Shown here piece by piece: positions 17,473-25,584 of a stretch of DNA of 64,000 bases. Source of the stretch: Oscillospiraceae bacterium. GTDB lineage: Bacteria > Bacillota > Clostridia > Oscillospirales > Ruminococcaceae. The stretch's first letter is position 1, and each line of letters begins with the position of its first letter. The translations under genes were made by a program, and so were the position numbers. Location: contig JAHHTZ010000004.1 in assembly GCA_020024285.1 (NCBI GenBank), forward strand, positions 124,001-188,000. Reading direction: 5' to 3'. The notes beneath the pieces are model-generated. The model made no database searches. It saw nothing but the letters and a program-made list of their open reading frames with translations, and had not been told where the DNA came from.

Positions 17473-17546
17473 AAAGCCAGACCTCAAACGACAGGTCCCC
17501 CCGCAGGACGCGGGAATCGATTCAAAAATACTGGAGGAAAACTCAC

Positions 17547-18698
17547 ATGAAAAAATCTGTATCTTTTATGCTGGCTCTGATGGCAGTGGCTTCCATGAGC
17601 ATGAACGCATTCGCTGCTGATCTCGACGCTGCACCGGCAGAGGACATCAGCGTATTTGAAGCAGCCATTGACGACGCAAACCATACCGAAGCAGACGCTG
17701 CTGCTGCAACAAGCGGCATCGCATTCGGCACAGACGCCGAATCCCAGAAGGGCTTTGACCACCTGCTCACCCCCGGTGAGGTGTACGAGTTCCCGATCTA
17801 CCTCGTGGACGAACACGGCGAAAAAACTCCCCTCAAGGACAAAGACCTTGAGGACAACAAAATCCGCGTAGAGGGCAGCGAAGGACGCAGCGCAGTCAGC
17901 TCCATTAAAATCGTGGACGGCAAAGACGGCTATGTGCTCGAAGTGGTGACCGAAGAAGGCTACCCCACCAAGCAGACCGCATTCAAGGGCGTTGTGAAGC
18001 TCGTGAAAAAAGCAAACGGTCAGGTGGTACACTCCGCAGACGTGAAGTTCACCGTTGGCTATGCTTCCATCTCCAACGATGCAATCAATGGGGTAAAAGC
18101 AGACGAATACGTCTACATCGATGAAAACGCTCCTGTAATCACCAAGGAGCAGTTCTCTAAAATCGACCGCAATGCCGAAGGCAAAAAAGTGACCTTCACA
18201 AACGGCGAATGGGCATTCCAGGTTCGCGTAGCAGATCAGGATTCCGTCAACCTCATCCACAACGAGCGCGCAATCAAGGACGTAGTTGCAGCATTTGAGG
18301 ACCTCAACTTCAAGTTCCTCTCCTTCCCTGCAAAGCCGGAGTTCGACTTCACCGGCAAGCTCACCATCGACGTTTCCGACGAGATGGAGGACTTTGGCGG
18401 CAAGTTCTATGTATACCGCTACACCAACGGCAAGCTCCATGCCATCGACGCAACCCTTGACAAAGAGGACGAAACCCTCTCCTTCTCCACAAAAACCCTC
18501 GGAAGATTCGTGATCTCCGACCGTCAGATCCCGGACGGCGCTGCAATCGCTGCACCGGACGAGGAGGTTTCCAAACCTGCTGCCTCCACCAACAAGCCAA
18601 ACCCAAGCACCGGTGCCGGCGCAATGGGCTCTGTGGCAGCTGCTGCTTCTGCTCTTTCCGCAGCAGCACTGGGACTTCTCTCCCGCAAAAAAAGATAA
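17547..18698 (+). CDS. Secreted surface protein with NPSTG sortase-type anchor
   Basis: A 383-residue exported protein. It has a signal peptide (MKKSVSFMLALMAVASMSMNAFA, cleavage after residue 23 expected) and an acidic extracellular region. The C-terminus has the classic layout of a cell-wall sorting signal: NPSTG at 352-356, a hydrophobic Ala-rich helix and the basic tail SRKKR. NPxTG replaces LPxTG, pointing to a non-A sortase; no sortase gene is in the window. The segment before the anchor (about 295-330, GKFYVYRYTNGKL...LGRFVISD) resembles the C-terminus of the secreted protein at 56990-59131. The family of the main domain is not recognised. The gene is monocistronic, with GGAGG upstream and a strong terminator. 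Confidence 0.85.
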   Translation: MKKSVSFMLALMAVASMSMNAFAADLDAAPAEDISVFEAAIDDANHTEADAAAATSGIAFGTDAESQKGFDHLLTPGEVYEFPIYLVDEHGEKTPLKDKDLEDNKIRVEGSEGRSAVSSIKIVDGKDGYVLEVVTEEGYPTKQTAFKGVVKLVKKANGQVVHSADVKFTVGYASISNDAINGVKADEYVYIDENAPVITKEQFSKIDRNAEGKKVTFTNGEWAFQVRVADQDSVNLIHNERAIKDVVAAFEDLNFKFLSFPAKPEFDFTGKLTIDVSDEMEDFGGKFYVYRYTNGKLHAIDATLDKEDETLSFSTKTLGRFVISDRQIPDGAAIAAPDEEVSKPAASTNKPNPSTGAGAMGSVAAAASALSAAALGLLSRKKR

Positions 18699-18716
18699 TC
18701 TCCCGCTGGGAGCATC

Positions 18717-18747
18717 AAAAAAGCCGACGTTTGCGTCGGCTTTTTTT
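18717..18747 (+). terminator. Terminator of the NPSTG protein gene
   Basis: Stem AAGCCGACG/CGTCGGCTT, 4-nt loop, then a run of T. Confidence 0.9.
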
Positions 18748-18769
18748 GGGTGTTATGGCGGTGGAAAAA

Positions 18770-18940
18770 ATGCGCGGCGGGTGCGAAATTTTACACCTCC
18801 TGCGGCGGCAGCCTTTTCCCAAGCGCGTGGGGTTTGCGCGGCGGGCGCGATGGACAGCTTCGACACCTCCTGCGCGGTGTGCCCCGCGGCGGCAGCCTTT
18901 TCCCAAGTGAGTGGGGTTTGCGCGGCGGGTGCAAAATCCC
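18770..18940. repeat. GC-rich intergenic direct repeat, 84-bp period
   Basis: Two near-identical copies of a roughly 48-bp block start at about 18802 and 18886. They share GCGGCGGCAGCCTTTTCCCA and GTGGGGTTTGCGCGGCGGG, and ACACCTCCTGCG precedes each block. A third, partial copy of the 3' part (GCGCGGCGGGTGC) is at about 18772. The region is boxed between two terminators and has no ribosome binding site, so it looks non-coding. Confidence 0.75.
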
Positions 18941-18966
18941 CTGCCCAAAACAGCGCCGCCCAACAC

Positions 18967-19003
18967 AAAAAGCTCTGATTGAAGATTCAATCAGAGCTTT
19001 TTT
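18967..19003. terminator. Terminator of the DUF4364 gene
   Basis: Stem AAAAGCTCTGATTGA/TTCAATCAGAGCTTTT with A and T flanks on both sides. It overlaps the last codons of the leftward DUF4364 gene. Confidence 0.85.
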
Positions 19004-19604
19004 CTTTGCTATGTAATTTTTCCTCAAAGAGGCACCGCCCCTCCTCGTAGTCCCCAAGGCAGGCTGCGAGGATCGTCTGATACAGCAGCGCCGGGTCGGA
19101 GTAGATTCGCTCCCGGATGGCAACGCAGTCGTCCTCCGAGGGCAAAAACAGGCTGAGGTTCATCAAATCCGAGCCGATGTCCTTCATCTTGATGGACAGG
19201 ATGTACCCGTCTGCCACTGCCTTATAGCGCACCTCGATCTCCTCCAGACGCTTTTGCATCTGAATGAGGTCGCGCGCTGCCTCCACCGTCTTTTCCCGAA
19301 CCGTCAGCGGCAGCGTTTTGCTGAAGGTCTGCGCGGTGGCAATGCCGATCTCCGTAATATCGAACAGAGTTTCCCCCTTTTGGGAGAGCGTGGTTTCGAT
19401 GTGCTTTGTGCGGTGCAGCTCGCTCATGGCCTCCGCAAACTCAAAGTAGTTGACAAATCCCGTCCGCTGCAGGATCTCGTTGATCTGCTCGAAGGACAGC
19501 GGCTGTCCGATCTTCTCAAGCAAAAAGCACACGAGGATCTTCACTTCAAAATCATTCGTCAATCCGCCGGGCTGAACTCCGCCTACAAAGGCGTTATATT
19601 TCAT
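18987..19604 (-). CDS. DUF4364 family protein
   Basis: A 205-residue soluble protein. The N-terminus (AFVGGVQPGGLTNDFEVKILVCFLLEKI) matches the DUF4364 family, which has a winged-helix-like N-terminal domain (about 20-85) and a C-terminal alpha/beta part. The function is unknown; a DNA-binding or regulatory role is only suggested by the fold. The final codons run into the terminator hairpin. The ATG at 19604 is preceded by GGTGA, a modest ribosome binding site. No operon partner is apparent. Confidence 0.8.
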   Translation of the reverse strand: MKYNAFVGGVQPGGLTNDFEVKILVCFLLEKIGQPLSFEQINEILQRTGFVNYFEFAEAMSELHRTKHIETTLSQKGETLFDITEIGIATAQTFSKTLPLTVREKTVEAARDLIQMQKRLEEIEVRYKAVADGYILSIKMKDIGSDLMNLSLFLPSEDDCVAIRERIYSDPALLYQTILAACLGDYEEGRCLFEEKLHSKEKSSD

Positions 19605-19730
19605 TGAGATTCACCTCATTTTTCTTTCGACATGGGCTTACCGATCAAGTTAGTATTATTGTACAATAAAAAAACGAGGTTGAAAAGTGTTTTCCTCAAA
19701 ATTTGACGAGAGAGCACCGCAAACCGCGCA

Positions 19731-19946
19731 TTAGATCTCTTTGAGCTTTGTGAGCAGCTCCTGCACCTTCTGCGGCGGTACTACGCCGTTTGAGCGCTGG
19801 ATGACCTGCTGGAGCGTCATGTTTTTTGCCATCATCATCAGCATGGGATTGTTTGCGAGCTGCGGAAATTCTTTTTGGAACAGCGCCTTTGCGCCCGGAT
19901 CGCGCAGCACCTCGCGCACTGTGATCTGATTGTTTCTGAGATTCAT
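19731..19946 (-). CDS. Small uncharacterised protein, 71 residues
   Basis: A short cytoplasmic protein beginning MNLRNNQITVREVLRDPGAK, with an even amphipathic helical pattern and no cysteines or membrane helix. The ATG at 19946 has GGGAGGTG nine bases upstream, which rules out the in-frame GTG four codons earlier (it lies within the site). The helical C-terminus LQQVIQRSNGVVPPQKVQELLTKLKEI is the most structured part. I do not recognise the family. It stands between DUF4364 and the divergent P-ATPase gene. Confidence 0.7.
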   Translation of the reverse strand: MNLRNNQITVREVLRDPGAKALFQKEFPQLANNPMLMMMAKNMTLQQVIQRSNGVVPPQKVQELLTKLKEI

Positions 19947-20067
19947 GGTTTTCTTCACCTCCCTTTTCTATTATATCGCTTTTTGGGGAATATGGTGCAA
20001 AAATTTTACATAAGATTAGCGTACAAGCCATTCAACCAGAGGAAAGAAGAAAACGGAGGACTGATGT

Positions 20068-22734
20068 ATGACAAAATATCCGGGGCTTTCCACCAGAGAA
20101 GCCAAGCGCCGCTTGGTAGAATACGGGGAAAATGCCATCAAATCACAGAAGAAGATCCGCCCGATGAAAATTTTCATTGCCCAGTTTCGCGATCTGCTCA
20201 CGCTCATCCTGCTGGGCTCCACCGTGCTTTCGGTGGCGATGGGAGAAATTGCGGAAGCACTCACCATCATCGCCATCGTCTTTGTCAATTCGCTGCTGGG
20301 ATTTTTTCAGGAGTTCCGCACGGAGCGTTCGCTCCAGAAGCTCAGCGAGCTGTGTGCGCCGACTGCCCTCGTCCTGCGTGACGGGGAGATGAAAACGCTT
20401 CCGGCCAAGGAGCTTGTGCCGGGTGATTATATCCTGCTCAAGGCAGGGGCGCGCGTTCCTGCGGACTGCCGCATCCTGGAGGAAAATGCGCTGTGCTGCG
20501 ATGAATCCATGCTCACGGGGGAATCGGTCCCCGTGGAAAAGCAGGCGTGTCCCGAACCGGACTCCCCTACCCCCGAATCCACCGCCTTCATGGGGACGCT
20601 TGTCACCAGCGGAAACGGGCGCGCCGTTGTCACCGCAACGGGCATCGCCACCGAGATGGGCAAGATTGCCGGAATGCTCGATTCCATCGAATCGGAGCAG
20701 ACGCCGCTGCAAAAGAGCCTGGACCAGATGGGAAAATACATTGCGGTGGGCTGCCTTATCATCTGTGCGCTCGTGTCGGGAGTGGGGATTTTGCGCGGCG
20801 AGCCCGTCTTTGACATGATCCTCACAGGGATTTCCCTCTCCGTGGCGGCGATCCCCGAGGGGCTGACTGCCATCGTCACGATCGCACTCGCCCTCTCCGT
20901 CAACCGCATGGTCAAGCAGAATGCCGTCATCCGCAAGCTCCACGCCGTGGAAACGCTCGGCTGCGCCAACGTCATCTGCTCCGACAAGACGGGCACGCTC
21001 ACCGAAAACAAGATGACCGTCACCACCGTTGCCACCTGCGACCATACCTTCGAGGTGCGCGGCGCGGGCAATGATGCGGGCGATATTTTGCTGGGCGGAA
21101 GAAAAGCCTCCGTCAGCGCATGCCAGCCGCTCGATATGCTGCTGCATATTGCGCTGCTGTGCAACAATGCCCAGCTCAAAAAGGGGCATACGCGCCGCCG
21201 GGACGACCGCTCCCCCTATGAGGTGTGCGGCGAACCGACCGAGAGTGCCCTGATGGTGCTCGCTGCCAAGGGCGGCTCCTTTCGCGAAACGTGCGGCTGG
21301 CGCGTCCTTCAGGAGATCCCCTTCGATTCCATGCGCAAGCGGATGTCCGTCGTAGCACAGAATCCGTCGGGGCAGCTGTTCCTGTTGACGAAGGGCGGCT
21401 TCGACCTCATTTTGGAGCGCTGCACCCACTATCTGAGCGTAAACGGCGTAAAACCGATGAGCAGCTCCGTGCGCTCCTCCTTAACAAAGCGCAGCGAGGA
21501 GATGGCGTCGCAGGCGCTGCGCGTGCTGGGTCTGTGCTACCGCCTGCTCTCCTCAAGGCAGGACACGCAGGAGAGCGGCATGGTCTTTGTGGGCTTCACC
21601 GGCATGATCGACCCGCCGCGCCCCGAAGCGAAGGAGGCTGTCCAGCGCTGCCGTCGGGCAGGCATCCGCCCCGTGATGATCACGGGGGATAACCGCATCA
21701 CCGCCTGCGCCATCGCAAAGCAGCTGCACATCCTCACGAAAGGCTCCGAAGTGCTCACCGGGGAGCAGCTCGACGCGATGAGCGACGAGGAGCTTTCCGC
21801 GCTGCTGCCGCACGTTTCGGTCTTTGCGCGCGTGACCCCCGCCCACAAGCTGCGCATCGTGCAGGGGCTCAAGCGTCTGGGCAACGTCGTCGCCATGACG
21901 GGCGACGGGGTCAACGATGCGCCCGCAGTCAAGGAGGCGAACATCGGGGTGGCGATGGGGCAAAACGGCACGGATGTCGTCAAGGAAGCATCGTGCGTCA
22001 TCCTCATGGACGACAACTTTTCCACGCTCGTCACCGCCGTGGAGGAGGGGCGCGTCATCTACCGCAACATCCGCAAATTCATCCGCTATCTGCTCTCGTG
22101 CAACATCGGGGAAGTGGTCACGATGTTCCTTGCGATGCTCATGGGGATGCCCGTGCCGCTTCTGCCCATTCACATTTTGCTCATCAACCTTGTGACGGAC
22201 GGACTGCCTGCCATCGCGCTGGGGCTTGATCCTGCCGACGAGGACGTGATGAGCTGCCCGCCGCGCCGCGTGGGGGAATCCATCTTCTCGGGCGGACTGC
22301 TCACCACCATCGTGTTCCGCGGCTGCCTCATCGGGCTGACGACCGTTGCCGTGTTCGGGGCGTTCCTCAAAAACTTCGGGGACCTCTCCATCGCCCGCAC
22401 CGCCGCCCTTGTGACGCTTGCCCTCACGCAGCTCATCCATGTCTTTGAGTGCAAATCAGAGCGCAAAACACTCCTTCAGATCAATCCCTTCAACAACACA
22501 AAGCTCATCCTTGCGGCGGCAGCTTCGGCGGCGGTGCTCTTTGGGGCGGTGTACCACCCCGTTGGCATCCTGCTGTTTCGCACCATCCCCCTCACCGCTG
22601 CCCAGCTGTGCTCCATCGGGTGGTATCTGCTGTTTGCGCCGCTGCTCTCGATGCTGCTGACGCTGTTTCACCCAAAAAAGAAGTCCGATGCTCCCCCCAT
22701 CGAAAAAACATACCTCCTCCCCTCGCGCCCCTAA
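20068..22734 (+). CDS. Ca2+-type P-type ATPase (P2A/PMCA-like)
   Basis: An 888-residue cation pump of the SERCA/PMCA group. In order: the N-terminal cation-ATPase domain (GLSTREAKRRLVEYGENAI), actuator loop TGES at 150-153, M4 motif PEGL at 263-266, phosphorylation site DKTGT with D306, nucleotide-binding domain (about 320-590), hinge TGDGVNDAP at 611-619, M6 motif NLVTDG at 707-712 and a C-terminal cation-ATPase domain. PEGL with N707/T710/D711 fits Ca2+ transport, probably efflux, but Mn2+ or Na+ cannot be excluded. There is no CxxC metal-binding extension. Start ATG at 20068 follows GGAGG. It is transcribed alone, divergent from the small gene. Confidence 0.93.
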   Translation: MTKYPGLSTREAKRRLVEYGENAIKSQKKIRPMKIFIAQFRDLLTLILLGSTVLSVAMGEIAEALTIIAIVFVNSLLGFFQEFRTERSLQKLSELCAPTALVLRDGEMKTLPAKELVPGDYILLKAGARVPADCRILEENALCCDESMLTGESVPVEKQACPEPDSPTPESTAFMGTLVTSGNGRAVVTATGIATEMGKIAGMLDSIESEQTPLQKSLDQMGKYIAVGCLIICALVSGVGILRGEPVFDMILTGISLSVAAIPEGLTAIVTIALALSVNRMVKQNAVIRKLHAVETLGCANVICSDKTGTLTENKMTVTTVATCDHTFEVRGAGNDAGDILLGGRKASVSACQPLDMLLHIALLCNNAQLKKGHTRRRDDRSPYEVCGEPTESALMVLAAKGGSFRETCGWRVLQEIPFDSMRKRMSVVAQNPSGQLFLLTKGGFDLILERCTHYLSVNGVKPMSSSVRSSLTKRSEEMASQALRVLGLCYRLLSSRQDTQESGMVFVGFTGMIDPPRPEAKEAVQRCRRAGIRPVMITGDNRITACAIAKQLHILTKGSEVLTGEQLDAMSDEELSALLPHVSVFARVTPAHKLRIVQGLKRLGNVVAMTGDGVNDAPAVKEANIGVAMGQNGTDVVKEASCVILMDDNFSTLVTAVEEGRVIYRNIRKFIRYLLSCNIGEVVTMFLAMLMGMPVPLLPIHILLINLVTDGLPAIALGLDPADEDVMSCPPRRVGESIFSGGLLTTIVFRGCLIGLTTVAVFGAFLKNFGDLSIARTAALVTLALTQLIHVFECKSERKTLLQINPFNNTKLILAAAASAAVLFGAVYHPVGILLFRTIPLTAAQLCSIGWYLLFAPLLSMLLTLFHPKKKSDAPPIEKTYLLPSRP

Positions 22735-22754
22735 GAGAAAAAGCGCAGCAAGGT

Positions 22755-22783
22755 TTGATTTTCTGTGTGCTTTATGGTAGAAT
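22755..22783 (+). promoter_or_regulatory. Promoter of the following membrane protein gene
   Basis: TTGATT (22755-22760), 17-bp spacer, TAGAAT (22778-22783), then AGGAGG at 22815-22820. Confidence 0.7.
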
Positions 22784-22828
22784 GAAGATGATTTTCTTTC
22801 CATCTATACCAAATAGGAGGGCAACTCT

Positions 22829-23326
22829 TTGTATAAAAAAATCTTATTCTACCTCATGCTTGTGAGCACTTTGCTGCGCATCACGTCCATTTTGCTGTTT
22901 AATCTCAGCGGCGTCAGCCATCTGCCGATGAGTGTCACCCTGCTTTCGGGGGCGCTGGCGGTGGTGGGCTGTGTGCTTGTGATCCGCACAGTGAAGCATG
23001 GGCTGCGTCTCAAGGAGCTCACCATCTTCCACTGCTCGGAGATCGCACTCACCTGCGCTTCGTTTGCGATCCTGCACTTTTCCCCGCTGGATATTTCCAT
23101 CTTTGAAACGCTCATCACCGGCAATATCCTGACGATCGTGCTGGATGCCACCTTCCTCCTCCTTGCCTACCGCAAAAAGCGGTATATCACCATCGCCAAC
23201 ACGGAAAAAACCACCGTGCGCACGCTGGACCGCAAGAAAAAGAAGGCGCAGGAGGAGCACCCCAAGGCATCCCTCAGCCAAAAGCCGGAGCGAAAGCCAA
23301 AAAAGCAGCATGCAAAAAAACGATAG
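22829..23326 (+). CDS. Uncharacterised membrane protein with basic tail
   Basis: A 165-residue protein with four hydrophobic helices (about 5-25, 35-52, 66-84 and 93-113) and a strongly basic, Lys-rich C-terminal tail of about 50 residues (RTLDRKKKKAQ onward). The initiation codon is TTG at 22829: AGGAGG lies eight bases upstream and there is no ATG in a suitable position. The basic cytoplasmic tail could contact nucleic acid or phospholipid, but no family was recognised. It has its own promoter and a strong terminator. Confidence 0.75.
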   Translation: MYKKILFYLMLVSTLLRITSILLFNLSGVSHLPMSVTLLSGALAVVGCVLVIRTVKHGLRLKELTIFHCSEIALTCASFAILHFSPLDISIFETLITGNILTIVLDATFLLLAYRKKRYITIANTEKTTVRTLDRKKKKAQEEHPKASLSQKPERKPKKQHAKKR

Positions 23327-23334
23327 CTCTGTAA

Positions 23335-23368
23335 AAAACGGTGTGATGATTGTATCACACCGTTTTTT
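23335..23368 (+). terminator. Terminator after the basic-tail membrane protein
   Basis: Stem AACGGTGTGAT/ATCACACCGTT with a 6-nt loop and a T run. Confidence 0.9.
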
Positions 23369-23410
23369 TGCGTCTGCTGCATCGCGGCTCCTGCGCTCGT
23401 GAAGCTCCTG

Positions 23411-23497
23411 CTATTGCTTCGAGCCGCCGCGTCCCGAACAGGCGGACACCGCGCTCAGAAGCCCTGCCGCCAGCATCAGCGCGAGCATCCATTTCAT
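23411..23497 (-). CDS. Putative 28-residue lipoprotein
   Basis: A tiny reading frame with a clear GGGAGG site seven bases before its ATG at 23497. It encodes a basic start (MKW), a hydrophobic helix (MLALMLAAGLL) and a lipobox-like SAVSAC, leaving a mature peptide of only nine residues (CSGRGGSKQ) after Cys20. This is the layout of very small bacterial lipoproteins such as entericidins and bacteriocin-release-like peptides. A weak promoter (TAGAAT) lies upstream. No partner gene was found, and the mature part is short enough that chance cannot be excluded. Confidence 0.5.
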   Translation of the reverse strand: MKWMLALMLAAGLLSAVSACSGRGGSKQ

Positions 23498-23602
23498 CCC
23501 GCTCCCTCCCTTGCGATTGGATTGCCTTGATTCTATCCTGTTTTCCCGGCAATCGGAAGAATCCCGCGCAAAATTTGTGAGTTTTCTTAGAATATTGCAG
23601 AA

Positions 23603-23637
23603 AAATACCCCAACGTGCAGATCACGTCGGGGTATTT
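23603..23637 (-). terminator. Terminator of the alcohol dehydrogenase gene
   Basis: Stem AAATACCCCAACGTG/CACGTCGGGGTATTT (one mismatch) with a T run on the minus-strand side, immediately after the stop codon. Confidence 0.85.
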
Positions 23638-23641
23638 GTAA

Positions 23642-24700
23642 TTATTCGATCACTACGAGAGGTTTGATGAGATCCTTCGGTTTATCCTTCATCAGCATCA
23701 GTGCATCCTCTACGTGCTCCAGACCGCTGAAGCGGTGGGTGATGAGTTTTTCCGGATGGATGCGGTTTGCCACGATCAGGCGAGCGAGCTTTTCCGAGCG
23801 CAGACGTCCGCCCGGCATCAAGCCGCCGCGAATCTGTTTGTGGCCCATGCCGCAGCCCCACTCTACACGCGGGATTCCCACGGTGTCGCCTTCACCGAGG
23901 TAGTTTACATTGCCGATGATGCCGCCCGGTTTGAGCATGCGCATCGCCTGTGCAAAGGTGTCATTGTCGCCGCCGGCAACGATGATCTTGTCTACGCCCT
24001 TGCCGTGGGTCTTTTCGAGGATCTGCTCTACGATGTCGCCCTGACGGTAGTTGATGATGTCGGTTGCGCCGAATTCACGTGCAAGCTCTGCACAGTTTGG
24101 ACGGGAGCCTACGGCGAAGATTTCCGCAGCGCCGCGGATGGAAGCCGCAGCAACGCTCATCAGACCAACCGGACCGATACCGATGACTGCTACATTGTCA
24201 CCGAACTGGATGTCCGCAAGCTCTGCACCGTGGAATCCGGTCGGTACCATGTCGGAGATCATCGCAGCTGCACCGAGGTCCATGCCTTCCGGCAGGAGTG
24301 CGAGGTTTCCGTCTGCATCGTTTACATGGAAGTATTCTGCAAATACGCCGTCCTTGAAGTTCGAGAACTTCCAGCCGGAGAGCATGCCGCCGGAGTGCAT
24401 CGGGTAGCCGCCCTGTGCTTCGAGGGAGTTCCAGTCCGGTGTGATGGCAGAAACGAGAACGCGGTCGCCCGGTTTGAAGTCCTTCACGAGGGAGCCGACT
24501 TCTACCACTTCGCCCACTGCTTCGTGGCCGAGGATCATATTGTGTCTGTCCCCGATGGCGCCTGCCCATACGGTGTGAATATCCGAAGTGCAGGGAGCCA
24601 GTGCAAGGGGCTTACAGATGGCATCCATTGGTCCACAGACCGGGATATCCTTCTCGATCCAACCTGTCGCTCCGATTTTTAACATTGCAAAACCTTTCAT
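23642..24700 (-). CDS. NAD(P)-dependent zinc alcohol dehydrogenase (TBADH type)
   Basis: Medium-chain dehydrogenase close to the NADP-dependent secondary alcohol dehydrogenases of Thermoanaerobacter brockii and Clostridium beijerinckii, which are also 352 residues long. Catalytic zinc ligands C37 (PCTSDIH) and H59 with E60 (GHEAVGE) are present. Like those enzymes it lacks the four-cysteine structural-zinc loop. The Rossmann motif is GIGPVGLM (about 174-181), followed by VGSRP, the signature of NADP preference in this group. Interconversion of secondary alcohols and ketones is the likely reaction. The ATG at 24700 has AGGAGG seven bases upstream; the longer frame to 24727 has none. Confidence 0.93.
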   Translation of the reverse strand: MKGFAMLKIGATGWIEKDIPVCGPMDAICKPLALAPCTSDIHTVWAGAIGDRHNMILGHEAVGEVVEVGSLVKDFKPGDRVLVSAITPDWNSLEAQGGYPMHSGGMLSGWKFSNFKDGVFAEYFHVNDADGNLALLPEGMDLGAAAMISDMVPTGFHGAELADIQFGDNVAVIGIGPVGLMSVAAASIRGAAEIFAVGSRPNCAELAREFGATDIINYRQGDIVEQILEKTHGKGVDKIIVAGGDNDTFAQAMRMLKPGGIIGNVNYLGEGDTVGIPRVEWGCGMGHKQIRGGLMPGGRLRSEKLARLIVANRIHPEKLITHRFSGLEHVEDALMLMKDKPKDLIKPLVVIE

Positions 24701-24743
24701 AATAAAACCTCCTACATCCTCATGCATTGTATCTCATTTTCGT

Positions 24744-24775
24744 ATCTTTTCGAAAGATTGACTAAATGTTAACAT
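24744..24775. promoter_or_regulatory. Palindromes upstream of the alcohol dehydrogenase gene
   Basis: ATCTTT and AAAGAT arms around a TCG centre (24744-24758), and a perfect palindrome ATGTTAACAT (24766-24775), lie 45-75 bp before the start codon. A possible -10, TACAAT on the minus strand, sits just downstream. They could be operators for a local regulator, but no regulator gene is adjacent. Confidence 0.4.
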
Positions 24776-24971
24776 AACATCTGCCCGATTGCAAGGGGCT
24801 TGCAGCATTTTCAGAGGGGCAGTCACTTTGTTCTGCACCATCTGGACAAATTCGACAGAAGCACTGGCAAAAATCCATAGAAAATATCATGAAATTTAAT
24901 CGTAATATCCAATAAATTGCGCGCCTTCCTTCATACAGCCTTCGTTTTGGGAGGTTTTTGCATCATCTGAT
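24776..24971. other. Left part of a 1.3-kb gene-free island
   Basis: From here to 26034 no intact gene is supported. This left part has no clear signal apart from TGCATCA/TGATGCA arms near 24958. Tandem repeats, an ArsR relic and simple sequence follow and are listed separately. Confidence 0.5.
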
Positions 24972-25320
24972 GCACCGCCTGCATCCGATTTGCTCCGCCT
25001 TGTCTGTACATTTTTGAGGTTCGTTTGCAGCGCGCCCCCCGCGCTGCTCCCGTCGGATGCTTTGTGCTCTCCTGTTATACCATAAATGCGGCGCGCTGTG
25101 TCCGATTTGCTCCGTCTTGTCTGCACATTTTTGAGGTTCGTTTGCAGCGCGCCCCCTGCGCTGCTCCCGTCTGGCGCTTTGTGCTCTCCTGTTATACCAT
25201 AAATGCACCGCCTGCATCCGATTTGCTCCACTTTGTCTGCGCATTTTTAAGCCTCGTTTGCAGCGCGCCCCCTGCGCTGCTCCCGTTGGATGCTTTGTGC
25301 TCTCCTGTTATACCATAAAT
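24972..25320. repeat. Three tandem copies of a 116/117-bp repeat
   Basis: Copies at 24972-25087 (116 bp), 25088-25204 (117 bp) and 25205-25320 (116 bp). Each contains CGATTTGCTCC, GTTTGCAGCGCGCCCC, CTGCTCCCGT and ends in GTGCTCTCCTGTTATACC followed by ATAAAT. The first and third copies begin GCACCGCCTGCATC, while the second begins GCGGCGCGCTGTG; the same GCGGCGCGCTGT recurs just after the third. Copies differ by scattered substitutions, and the 1-bp length difference breaks any common reading frame, so this is best seen as non-coding. Confidence 0.9.
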
Positions 25321-25584
25321 GCGGCGCGCTGTCATCCGCGGGGAATCCGCAGGGTTTGGGGGGATTTTCTGCGTCAAAGCAGGTTTGCCCTTGCAAGGGA
25401 GGGGTCGAGCTGACCGCCCCCGACCACCTCGATGCGGCAGCCGGGATTGCGCGCACGCCATCTCGCGCAGCTTCAGAAGCTGCTGCGCGCCCATTTCGTT
25501 TGCCTTTGTGAGCACCGCGACCCCCTTGCTCCGCTGCCGATTCCTGCGGAAAATGCGCGGATTTCTGTGCCGCAGCGCGCTCCC

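Noticed and set aside
18613..18978. Plus-strand frames across the 18.8-kb repeat
   Set aside because: They pass through a strong terminator and have no ribosome binding site.
24896..25231. Minus-strand reading frame of about 110 codons with repeating peptides
   Set aside because: It is produced by the tandem 116/117-bp repeats; the 1-bp length difference breaks the frame between copies and there is no ribosome binding site.
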